DNA of 19,295 nucleotides, taken from NCBI GenBank assembly GCA_001969505.1, contig LSSK01000014.1, positions 6,598-25,892 of the forward strand, given 5' to 3'. The DNA is from Zancudomyces culisetae (Eukaryota > Kickxellomycota > Harpellomycetes > Harpellales > Legeriomycetaceae). Positions 1 to 8,103 of the stretch are shown one piece after another (within the stretch, counting starts at the first letter, position 1; each line of letters starts with the position of its first letter). The position numbers were made by a program, and so were the translations under genes. A model generated the notes under the pieces. The model saw only the letters and a list, made by a program, of their open reading frames with translations, was not told where the DNA came from and did not search any database.

Positions 1-29
1 GGGGGGGGGGGGGGGGGGGGGGGGGGGGG
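1..29. repeat. Poly-G homopolymer at the window edge
   Basis: The first 29 bases are all G, followed directly by ordinary A/T-rich DNA. No other G run in the window approaches this length. A G run at the very edge suggests a contig end or a sequencing/assembly artefact rather than a biological element, but a true G tract cannot be excluded from the sequence alone. Confidence 0.9.
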
Positions 30-1171
30 TAAATAAAAGTAGATGGTTCAAAGTAAGCTTGACTTTTTTTTTATAAAAAAGCTGTGGTGTTTAATTAAGC
101 CATAATTGAATGCAAATCAAAATAATTGTATATGATGATCAGATTTGCGTAAAAAAGGGCCGAGCAAAAAAAAAACACAAGATCAGGATACTCTGGTTCA
201 GGTTGAAACTCAACAGGTATAAGCACGCTTCTAATTTTTAACCAGTATTCAGTGTGATAGACCAAGAATGAAGTCTTTAGTATGACTTTTTATAAAAAGA
301 AAAGAGCAAAAAACAAGAATCAGACCAAAAAAAGGAGAAAAAGTTGCAGCATGAAGAGCAACTGGGAAAGCTATAAAGCGTAGGAATGAGACGCATGTAG
401 TACCAGCAATTGGTATTCTCCTATTTTCAGCCTAGACTGATGGTTGATTCGTGTTTTAAGCGAAGTTTACGTTATGGAGTTGATGAAAGCATTGGTCATG
501 GTGTATTTTGCGGTCAAGTGGAGAAGGGGGAAACTGGAAAAAAGATAAGTGGGCTGTTAATATAACTTTGCGGTAATTGAGTACAGGAGGATGTTTAGAT
601 AAATAGCAATAGTAAAAAAAAGGACAATGGGAAAGGGTGTTGGAAAAAGAAAGCTGCTTATCTAAAGTGTTTAGATAAGAATGGCGGGGGTTAGGGAGAG
701 GAGGTCAAGTTGATATTGGTTTTGAAACCAAATTACGTAATTTTAGCTCCTAGTTAAAAGATAAATGAACATAGCATTGTATTAAAAAAACATGTATTTA
801 AAAAAAAGCACAGATGAGTTTCCTAAAATTTGTACGCTTCGACACTATATTAAATTGATTGGAAAGTCCCAATGGGTGCTGGTAATAATTGATTTGCTTT
901 GGTAAAAGAGCTGTAAATTAAAAAAACAACAGCAAAATATACGAGAATGGGTAGAAAACCAAATAAAAGCAGCGCAGAAAAAGCGAGAAAATCTTTTTTT
1001 TTGATAATTTGATTATTTTAATGAAAAAAAAATTACGGGGATAAATAAATCGAGAAAAATCAAGAAAAGACAAGGAGAATGATAACCACAGAAAAAAAAA
1101 ATACACCTGTTCACATAAAAATATATCGCCAACGGGTAATAAAAAGCGAGCAAAACAAAAAAAAACACAAG
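30..1171. other. Gene-poor A/T-rich leader upstream of ALT1
   Basis: I see no credible coding region on either strand in these 1.1 kb. The open frames are short and come from A/T-rich translation (Phe, Leu, Ile, Lys runs). There are many A runs of 6-10. The stretch around 380-720 is slightly more complex, but I found no splice-linked frame, no tRNA boxes and no snRNA core in it. It presumably holds the 3' flank of a gene further left and the ALT1 promoter. Confidence 0.5.
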
Positions 1172-1179
1172 TATAAAAG
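1172..1179 (+). promoter_or_regulatory. TATA box of the ALT1-like gene
   Basis: TATAAAAG lies 39 bp before the first in-frame ATG (1211) and 105 bp before the second (1277). Budding yeasts usually start transcription some 40-120 bp downstream of TATA. Most transcripts could therefore begin at or after the first ATG, which bears on which start codon is used. Confidence 0.5.
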
Positions 1180-1210
1180 CGGGGGAAAAAGTGCATAAAT
1201 AAAAAGAGTC

Positions 1211-2770
1211 ATGCTTAAAGCTTTTAGTACTTGTAAAAATAACAAAATAACCAGACTAATTACTGGGCAGTTAAGAATGAACACATTTGCGACAACAACA
1301 ACAGCTAATGGGACCAAGTCAGTGCTTACACTGGAAAGCATCAACCAGCGTGTGAGAACTATGGAGTACGCTGTTCGTGGTGTTCTTCCAATCAGAGCAG
1401 AAGGGATACAAAGGGGCTTGGACGCAGGGGAGAGCGACAAATATGCATTCAACAAGACAGTGTTCTGCAATATAGGAAATCCCCAACAACTGGGTCAGAA
1501 GCCATTGACATATTTGCGTCAATTATCTGCATTGGTGGACTATCCTGAATTACTTTCTGAAAAGAACTATGAAATAACAAAGCAGCTGTTTCCGGAAAAA
1601 GTAATTGAGCGAGCAAAAGAGACACTGAACGCCGCGGTAAGTGTGGGAGCATATTCTGGTAGTACAGGATTAGAGGTTGTACGAAGAAACGTCGCTGCAT
1701 TCATCGAAAAACGTGATGGATTCCCTTCAGATTTCAAGAACATTCAACTGACAAATGGTGCATCAGGTGCAGTGGAAAGGGTCTTGGAGCTGTTGGTAGC
1801 ACATGACAAGGTGGGAATTATGATACCAATACCACAATATCCACTGTACTCGGCGAGTTTGACGCGATTTGGAGCGCACGCTGTTTCTTACTATTTACAA
1901 GAACAAAAGGAATGGGGATTAGATATAAACGGACTCAAAACATCCGTGAGCGAAGCAAGAGCAAAGGGTATTGAGGTGAGAGCACTAGTAATTATCAACC
2001 CTGGAAACCCAACAGGCTCTGTTCTGACACTAGAAAACATGGAGCAGGTTGTTCGTTTCTGTGAAGACGAGGGGTTGGTCCTTCTCGCAGATGAAGTATA
2101 TCAACAAAACGTATACTACAAGCAAGACAAGCCCTTCCACTCTTTCAAAAAAGTTGTCTCTTCGCTAAAATCATCGGTGGAACTGTTTTCATTCCATTCA
2201 ATTTCGAAAGGAATGATTGGTGAATGTGGAAGACGTGGAGGATATCTCGAAATGCATAATATTCCACAACCAATTAGCGACGTTATGTTTAAGATGGCAT
2301 CAGTTTCACTGTGTCCAAACGTACTAGGCCAAATTGCAGTAGATGTCATGGTTAAGCCACCAAGCCAAGAAGAGGACCCAGAATCACACAAGCAGTACAA
2401 CGACGAATTAAAAGCTATTTACGATAGTTTGAAGCGAAGAGCAGAAAAACTATGCAACGCATTCAATAGCCAGGAAAACATCAACTGTAATGTGGCAGAG
2501 GGATCAATGTACTTGTTCCCCCAAATTAAATTGCCAGCCAAGTTTGTCCAGGAATGTAAGGACAGAGGCGATCTGCCTCCAGACCAAGAATATTCACTAG
2601 CAATGTTGAATGCTACTGGTGTGTGTGTGGTTCCAGGTAGTGGATTTGGACAGGTTGATGGTACTTATCACTTTAGATGTACTTTCTTGCCACCTGAAGG
2701 TGATTTCGATCAGTTTGTAGCGACATTTGGCGAATTCAACCAAAGTTTTATCAAAAAATACAGCAATTAG
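1211..2770 (+). CDS. ALT1: Alanine aminotransferase (glutamate-pyruvate transaminase), ALT1-like
   Basis: This PLP-dependent class I/II aminotransferase interconverts alanine + 2-oxoglutarate and pyruvate + glutamate. The 519-residue frame is intact and aligns with yeast Alt1/Alt2 and human GPT over nearly its whole length. Visible landmarks are AEYAVRG-like residues at 51-57, NIGNPQQL near 87-94, the IPIPQYPLYSAS substrate/PLP segment at 205-216, NPGNPTG at 263-269, the ADEVYQ segment at 293-298 (Asp and Tyr contact PLP), SISKG with the Schiff-base Lys333, and the FRCTFLP segment with carboxylate-binding Arg489. Residues 1-22 contain Lys/Arg and no acidic residue, like a mitochondrial presequence. 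A second Met at 23 (base 1277), with a favourable A at -3, would give a cytosolic-type protein, so both starts are plausible. Conserved leucines are encoded by CTG (for example at 1748 and 1790). The gene converges on the acyl-CoA dehydrogenase, with 142 bp between the stops. Confidence 0.95.
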   Translation: MLKAFSTCKNNKITRLITGQLRMNTFATTTTANGTKSVLTLESINQRVRTMEYAVRGVLPIRAEGIQRGLDAGESDKYAFNKTVFCNIGNPQQLGQKPLTYLRQLSALVDYPELLSEKNYEITKQLFPEKVIERAKETLNAAVSVGAYSGSTGLEVVRRNVAAFIEKRDGFPSDFKNIQLTNGASGAVERVLELLVAHDKVGIMIPIPQYPLYSASLTRFGAHAVSYYLQEQKEWGLDINGLKTSVSEARAKGIEVRALVIINPGNPTGSVLTLENMEQVVRFCEDEGLVLLADEVYQQNVYYKQDKPFHSFKKVVSSLKSSVELFSFHSISKGMIGECGRRGGYLEMHNIPQPISDVMFKMASVSLCPNVLGQIAVDVMVKPPSQEEDPESHKQYNDELKAIYDSLKRRAEKLCNAFNSQENINCNVAEGSMYLFPQIKLPAKFVQECKDRGDLPPDQEYSLAMLNATGVCVVPGSGFGQVDGTYHFRCTFLPPEGDFDQFVATFGEFNQSFIKKYSN

Positions 2771-2880
2771 ATTACAGCTAGATTAAACCATTATTTTAGG
2801 CATTTCAAGCCTTTTATCTGTTTTTGGTTATTCACTAATTTATTATCTTTTGACTCTGATTATAATACGTCATCGCCGAT

Positions 2881-2886
2881 AATAAA
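2881..2886 (+). terminator. Possible poly(A) signal of ALT1
   Basis: AATAAA occurs 111 bp after the ALT1 stop codon, inside the 142-bp convergent spacer (2771-2912). It is the only perfect hexamer I see there on the + strand. In such A/T-rich DNA this is weak evidence. Confidence 0.25.
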
Positions 2887-2912
2887 AGAAATAGTTATTA
2901 TGATTATTAACT

Positions 2913-4507
2913 TTAGTGTTTATATTGAGAAATCAAGCTCTTTGCTATTGTCAATAGCTGAATGTTGGAAGTTCCTTCATAGATTGCACCAATTTTGCAG
3001 TCACGGTAATATTTTTCTATAGGAAATTCACGTGTAAATCCAACACCTCCCATCCACTCGACACAGCGTGAGGTTGTACGTTCAGCCACTTGCGAAGCAA
3101 ACAGTTTAGCCATAGCAGCCTCCTTGACAAAGGGTTGGCCTTCTTGCTTCAATCGTGCAGCGTTATAAGTCAGATTTCGAGCAGCTTCAATTTCCATGGC
3201 TGCTTGAGCAAACTGCATTTGCATTCCTTGGAATGAACCGATTTCCGAACCAAATTGTTTGCGTTGGAACAAGTAGGGGAGTGTGCGGTCAAAGCAGCCC
3301 TGGGAAATTCCAACCATCTGTGCAGCTATACCAATTCTTCCTTCGTTCAAAATCTCAATGGCATACTTGTATCCTTTGCCCACCTCACCAAGTATATTAG
3401 ATGCAGGGACAACCACATCTTCAAACACAAGCGGACATGTGCTACTGGCCCGGAGTCCCAGCTTTTTTTCTCTCTTGCCGACCTTGACACCCATACCCTT
3501 TTCAACTACAAAGCATGTGATTCCCTTGTATCCACGCGATACATCGACATTTGCAAACACCAAAAAAATTTCCGCCTCACCAGCATTGGTGATCCACATC
3601 TTTTCACCGTTCAACACATAGTGTGAACCATCTGCGCTCTTAGTGGCTGTTGTCTTTAGTGCAAATGCATCGCTTCCTGATGATGGTTCGCTAAGTGCGA
3701 ATGATCCAACCTTGTCTGTTGCCAATTGGGGTAGGTATTTCGCTTGGAGCTCTTCGCTGGCGTGGTGTTTAAACACTGTGTTTACAAGTGTGTTTTGTAC
3801 ATCACAAGCAACAGATACAGACGCATCTACCTTTGACAATTCTTCGATTACCAATATTGCCGACGTAAAACTAGCTTCAGTGCCGTTGTAGGCTGCTGGT
3901 GTTTCGATTCCCATTAACTAGTTATTTGTTTGAAGTAAGGCTGTAAGTAAATAAAAGCATAATGATATTTTCTATTTATTTTTAAAAAAAGGAAGTTTAA
4001 CTTACACCTTGGTCAAAAAGTCCCTTCAAAACTGCTGGATCAATTTTTTCGTTTTCATCCATTTGGGATACTTTTGGCTCAATTACTTGTTTAGCAAAGT
4101 TTGCAACTATTTATTAGTATATATTAAATATATCACCATTAGTATTGTTGCAATCGGAATGTTGATAAATAACAATTACAACATTTACTATACTGATTAT
4201 ATATTAGTTAAATGTTAAATGTAAGATATAAAAAAAATAGTAAATACAATCTGAACCAAGTAAATTTTAGTTCAGTAATTATTATTGTTATTATTTTAGA
4301 ATTACCAGCATCTCTCATCATGACTTCATCCTCAGAAAAGTTGAACAAGGAGCGTGGGTGAATGTCATCGTTGCTCATTTTAGCAGATGAGTGGAACGGT
4401 GCAGATGTGTTGCACACTGCTTTGTTGGCGAGGATGGTGTTTCTCAACAACTTTGCCTTTGTATTGTTTGAGGTATTCAAAATGCGCTTTAGTGGAGTTA
4501 GTGACAT
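2913..4507 (-). CDS. Mitochondrial short/branched-chain acyl-CoA dehydrogenase (ACADSB-type), three exons
   Basis: The enzyme would oxidise 2-methylbutyryl-CoA and related short acyl-CoAs with FAD, in isoleucine breakdown. I assemble exons 4507-4306, 4106-4006 and 3917-2913 (1308 nt, 435 residues), and both junctions keep the frame. The junctions join [11 protein letters not shown] to VANFAKQV and GLFDQG to LMGIE, matching human ACADSB (LFQQGLMGIE) across the splice. Other landmarks are [17 protein letters not shown] near 174-189, WITNAGEAE near 209-217, [12 protein letters not shown] near 253-264, [13 protein letters not shown] near 320-332, WMGGVGF near 389-395 and IYEGTSNIQ with the expected catalytic base Glu415 (human Glu414). 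Residues 1-43 are rich in Lys, Arg, Ser and Thr with no acidic residue, like a mitochondrial presequence. The C-terminus (SQYKH) is not a peroxisomal signal. Isovaleryl-CoA dehydrogenase is less likely because its base sits elsewhere. Exact substrate chain length cannot be read from sequence. Confidence 0.9.
3918..4005 (-). other. Intron 2 of the acyl-CoA dehydrogenase gene (88 bp)
   Basis: On the minus strand the donor GTAAGT starts at 4005 and the acceptor TAG ends at 3918. Removal joins GGT to TTA in phase 0 and restores the conserved GL-MGIE stretch. The only branch-like sequence near the acceptor is AATAAC immediately before TAG, giving almost no spacing between branch site and acceptor. 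Confidence 0.85.
4107..4305 (-). other. Intron 1 of the acyl-CoA dehydrogenase gene (199 bp)
   Basis: The donor is GTAATT (starting at 4305), slightly off the GTAAGT consensus. The acceptor is TAG ending at 4107. TACTAAT, a good match to the yeast branch-point box, lies six bases before the acceptor trinucleotide. Splicing is phase 1 and joins MMRDA to VANFAKQ, matching the family. Confidence 0.8.
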
Positions 4508-5137
4508 TGTTGTTTATCGGTTTTTTGTATTTTCCTTTTCTTTTGGAGAAAGTTGATTAGTTAGTATGACTAGATACTAGCTGGAATTTTTGGTGTTTTA
4601 ATTGTCTCTTTATCAAAAGTGGATATATTATCTTTTTTCTATTACTAGATTATTTCTCTATAAGAAAAAAAAAGATAAGGTAGGATAAAAGTAATAATTA
4701 GAAATGTGGTTTTTATATAGAAAAGTTTGGTTGAGATATGGATGAGGGTAGTGTGGGTGAATGTGAGGGTGAGTGGGTGAAAGGGCGAGAGATTGATTGT
4801 ATTACTGCAAATTGAAATTTTTGGTAGGAAAAGATAAACATGTTTTAAATGAAATAGACGTGAATGTGAATAATTGCGGATTTGAAAAAAAAAAAAAAAA
4901 CGAAAATTGCACTGACTCGATTAGTTATCATTAATTTATCATGCTCATTGGAGACGCAAGCCAATAAACTCATTTGTTTTATATTTGCAATGTTTTTATG
5001 AAAAAAATTGTGCTGAGTAGGCATTTAATCCACCAATTCTCGCCCACTAAATACACAACCCACTACGTGTTAACAACAGCAATAAAAAGAAAAGCATGGA
5101 GTATAACCCATTTTGATCATTTGGTGAAACATCTATA
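4508..5137. other. Upstream region of the acyl-CoA dehydrogenase gene
   Basis: No coding region is visible here. A TATATAAAA-type element reads on the minus strand near 4711-4719, about 205 bp before the ATG at 4507. Beyond it lies the G-tract cluster at 4746-4785. CCAAT boxes occur at 4961-4965 and 5033-5037 on the plus strand and at 4946-4950 on the minus strand. CCAAT is the site of the HAP complex, which controls respiratory and mitochondrial genes in fungi, but five-base matches are common by chance. Confidence 0.35.
4746..4785 (+). repeat. Five GGG tracts (CACCC repeats on the minus strand)
   Basis: GGG occurs at 4746, 4755, 4767, 4775 and 4783 with spacers of 6, 9, 5 and 5 bases. Read in the direction of the acyl-CoA dehydrogenase gene this is a series of CACCC motifs about 240-280 bp before its start codon. 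It could be an activator-binding array or a relaxed G-quadruplex. Confidence 0.5.
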
Positions 5138-6689
5138 ATGGTGCAGGAGGATGTGATACGGGTAAGTGTACCAAAGATGAGGCAAACACCAGTATAATAA
5201 ATGCCACAGAACCTCATCATCGGTACAACTACATATTAACGGAGATTGCTCACTAGTAAGAAAGTAGTCCCCGTTACTGCAATGGGCCAAGCAACCTGTT
5301 TGAGAATGAGAATGAAAATAGTATTAGATTATTCCTAATAAAACTGAATTACAAAACACTGTATGTGATATAGGTTGTAATAAGCTGTGAATATTGATTA
5401 GTTCCTACCATCTTTTTACTGTCAACATTTTGGCCCTAATGAGCTCAATGCTGATTCATTTTCAGCAGAGTTTTTCGGGATGTTTGCAGCAAGTAATGGT
5501 GCATTTATCAAATAAAATTTGATACTATTAAGTATAACAAGAATGATACAATTTTGGTTATCCAAAAGAAAAAAAAGAGCTTTCTATTTGAATCTTGACT
5601 CTTGAACTGTATGAGTGGCGTATAGTATTCTGTATATGAGTTTAGTAAATATGGGTGTAGTAAAACTTTATTAAAAATATTTAAATATATAGAAAAATAA
5701 AACATCCACTTTGCTAATGTTGTTCTCCTATTAGAAAAGTGGAAATGTAAAACTAGAAAGTTTTTTTTTAGGTAGACAATAATGAATAAAAAGAATATAA
5801 ATATTTGAAAAGTACCAAGTTTCTCAACAAGAAACTTTTTCAAGGTGTTACCAAAATCTATCTGTTTAGAAACCAACAAGTCAGTACCATAGCAGTTTGT
5901 GAGTATGGATATGAGGGAGGCGGAGGGGGAAGAAAGGAGGAGAGAGTGAGTTTGCCTACTTTGTTTTCAAACTGCTATATTCACAATGTTATATTTCAAT
6001 CCAATCTCATGTATTTTAAATTTGATCTCAATCATGTTGTGCGTTATTTTTCAAACTCTCTTTTTTTCAATTTTTTTTTTCAGTTTTGAGGGTCTGTTAA
6101 TTTCTCCTCAATTCTGAATTCTTCATTCCCACCCTACCCTATAACTATAACACAGAGAGGTAAGAGGATAAAAGAAATAATCAACTCGAGTTGGATTATA
6201 TGATCAAAAGAAAAAGAAGTACTTTCTACAACAAGGCTTTTACAAATGTATAAATTATACTTGGAGTCCCTGTGTAAATACAGCTAAAAATAAAAAAAGA
6301 TAAATGGTTGTTGGATTCTATTACTTTTTATCCCTTGTTTTTTTATTTTATGGTTGGGTTGGTGTGACCTTTTAGTGTAGATGAAATGGTATTGGTATAT
6401 CCATGATGTTGGTGGAAAGGTACTTGATTCAATATGAACATATGTTATAAAGAATTAAGGTTATAACCTGATAGTAAATATAAATATAAATATAAAAGTA
6501 TTTGGTATTAAATGATGTCAAGAATCCGTTGTAAATGCTTGTTACTTATTTATTGAAAAATTGAATTATATCCAAAATAAAAATAAAGACATTTTGAAAA
6601 TAAAAAAACAAGTAATAGTGACTAATTGTGTTTTCATAATGAGCTCCAGTTTTGTACTCAAAATTATAGATATTGTAAATAGAAGAGAT

Positions 6690-6760
<71 letters not shown>

Positions 6761-7043
6761 GATTAATCATTTTTTCTTGATCTTTGTGCAGTTTACCTTG
6801 AGGTTTAGATCTACGATGGTGATGGGATCCCAAAGATACTTTTATCCAAAAAAAAAAGAGAGTTTTATTTGTTGATTTTATTTTTATTTTTGTTTTAATT
6901 TTATTTTAGGTAATTTGGAAACCTTATTTCCCACTCACTTACCCTATTCTAACTCACTCCTCATACCTTATCTTACCTTACCTTACCTTAATTCCAAAAA
7001 GAAAAAAAGGAAAAGAAAAAGAAAAGAAAATCAATAGTATAAA
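5138..7043. other. 1.9-kb region without a secure gene
   Basis: Most of this region is A/T-rich with no convincing frame. A weak candidate for a tiny spliced plus-strand gene lies at 5138-5515 (see findings). From about 5560 to 6690 I see only low-complexity frames. The microsatellite is at 6694-6760. Four TTACC-like pentanucleotide units lie near 6970-6990, followed by an A/G-rich leader (6995-7043) directly before the acidic-protein ORF. Such purine-rich leaders are common in yeast 5' UTRs. Confidence 0.4.
6694..6760. repeat. Compound microsatellite (AG)n-(GT)n-(TATGTG)n
   Basis: About 14 AG units run directly into about eight GT units and then into TATGTG hexamers. The array lies in non-coding DNA about 290 bp upstream of the acidic-protein gene. 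It is probably length-polymorphic between strains. Confidence 0.95.
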
Positions 7044-8102
7044 ATGAGCGAGAAAAAACAAGTGAGGAGGGAAAAGTATGGTACAAATCAGTTTATGCAG
7101 GGAGAAAGAGTGAAAATGAATCTAATATCAACAAAATTTGGCTGTTTGCGACATAGTCTTACGGTATTTCTGGGTTCTGAAACATTTCCCAACAAGCTGG
7201 TTGCTGGAATGAAGACCAAGCCATCAAATATTTTGGAAGCGGAAAACAGGAAAACACCGGGTCGTAGCAGAAGATTTGTGGGTAAGGAAATGGAGATTGA
7301 AAAGTTGAAAGTTAAAAAGAAGGAGGAGCAGGAGGAGGAGGAACAAGAAGAAGAAGAAGAAGGTAAATGTGGAAGTGGTATGATGGAGATTGAAGATTTA
7401 CGTGAGCCTATAGAATATGTAGACAAGGAAAGGGATGAGGGATTTGAGACGATAAATCAAGAAGGAATGGTGGAAAGTGGTTGTGGGGATGAGCAAGGCT
7501 TAGTAGCCACAAGGATGGAAATTGTTCTTGAAGAAGTAGGTAGTGATGAAAATGAAAATGAAAAAGTGAAGGAGGAGGAGAAGGAGGAGGAGGAGGAGGA
7601 GGAGGAGGAGGAGGAGGATGAAGAGGAGGTAGTAGTAAAAGTCGAAATAAAGGCTGAGAATAGGATTGAAAACGAAATTGTTGGTATGGAGGTTGATGTT
7701 GAACAAGAACAAGAACAAGAACAAGAACAAGAGGGTGCGGGTTTGTTGGTGAAGGAGGAGAAAGATGTCAATACAGCATTTAAAGATACTATTGAGACCA
7801 ATAATAACACATGTAAAGAACAAAGTGCACAGGAAAACGTAGAATCGATAAATGTATATAAAAGCATGAATAGTTGGATAAATACTAGTAGCAATCATGG
7901 TTATAAAAGGGAAAATGTTACAGAATATACAAAACAGATATTTGTTTCTGGAGAGATGGCCAATTTGGTGCAGGAAATAAATTTAGAAATAGGAATAACG
8001 GTGTATAAGAAAGAAAAAAACATAGGGGAGGAGAATCTAAATAAAGAAAAGGAGGTGCAAGAAATAATCGAATATATAACAAGGGAGATTCAAATCAAAT
8101 AA
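7044..8102 (+). CDS. Highly acidic, Glu-rich protein of unknown function (352 aa)
   Basis: I do not recognise a family. The frame is open for 352 codons in A/T-rich DNA, starts with ATG after a purine-rich leader, and its N-terminal part is not low complexity. Residues 1-80 are basic, with a hydrophobic patch near 37-55 and a TPGRSRRF basic stretch near 71-78. A Lys/Glu-rich segment follows (83-107), then a Glu run (about 176-195) and an alternating Gln-Glu tract (220-230). Residues 240-352 are mixed and charged, and end in a probable helix. No signal peptide, membrane segment or catalytic motif is visible. A basic end joined to long acidic tracts resembles nuclear, chromatin or nucleolar proteins, but that is inference. 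Its stop codon lies one base from the myosin stop on the other strand. It could instead be an accidental ORF within the myosin 3' UTR, since Glu-codon repeats resist stop codons. Confidence 0.6.
   Translation: MSEKKQVRREKYGTNQFMQGERVKMNLISTKFGCLRHSLTVFLGSETFPNKLVAGMKTKPSNILEAENRKTPGRSRRFVGKEMEIEKLKVKKKEEQEEEEQEEEEEGKCGSGMMEIEDLREPIEYVDKERDEGFETINQEGMVESGCGDEQGLVATRMEIVLEEVGSDENENEKVKEEEKEEEEEEEEEEEDEEEVVVKVEIKAENRIENEIVGMEVDVEQEQEQEQEQEGAGLLVKEEKDVNTAFKDTIETNNNTCKEQSAQENVESINVYKSMNSWINTSSNHGYKRENVTEYTKQIFVSGEMANLVQEINLEIGITVYKKEKNIGEENLNKEKEVQEIIEYITREIQIK
7571..7620 (+). repeat. (GGA)n trinucleotide tract encoding poly-Glu
   Basis: This nearly perfect GAG codon run lies inside the acidic protein. 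A shorter GAG/GAA run lies near 7317-7362. Such tracts expand and contract by replication slippage without breaking the frame. Confidence 0.9.
7701..7733 (+). repeat. (GAACAA)n hexanucleotide repeat encoding Glu-Gln
   Basis: Five perfect GAACAA units plus a partial one encode the alternating Glu-Gln tract at residues 220-230 of the acidic protein. Confidence 0.9.
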
Positions 8103-8103
8103 G

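Noticed and set aside
125-150. TGATGATCAG resembling part of U6 snRNA or a snoRNA C box
   Set aside because: The invariant ACAGAGA of U6 is missing and no matching D box follows at a suitable distance.
5241-5515. Minus-strand pieces in the same block (for example VAWPIAVTGTTFLL and ALSSLGPKC)
   Set aside because: The frames are short, end in stops and cannot be joined by good splice sites. The plus-strand reading has a better donor and acceptor, though it is also weak.
6765-6845. Minus-strand frame with a His/Arg-rich stretch (GSHHHRRSKPQ) ending at a GTAAAC donor-like site
   Set aside because: It lacks its own ATG, continues into translated microsatellite, and has no partner exon that I can find on either side.
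6965-6992. Tandem TTACC units (AAGGTAAGG on the minus strand), looking like repeated splice donors or telomere-like DNA
   Set aside because: There is no upstream minus-strand exon with an ATG, and the unit count is too low and impure for a telomere.
7457-7898. Minus-strand Ser-rich and Leu-rich frames opposite the acidic protein
   Set aside because: They are the reverse complement of Glu-codon repeats and have no other coding signal.
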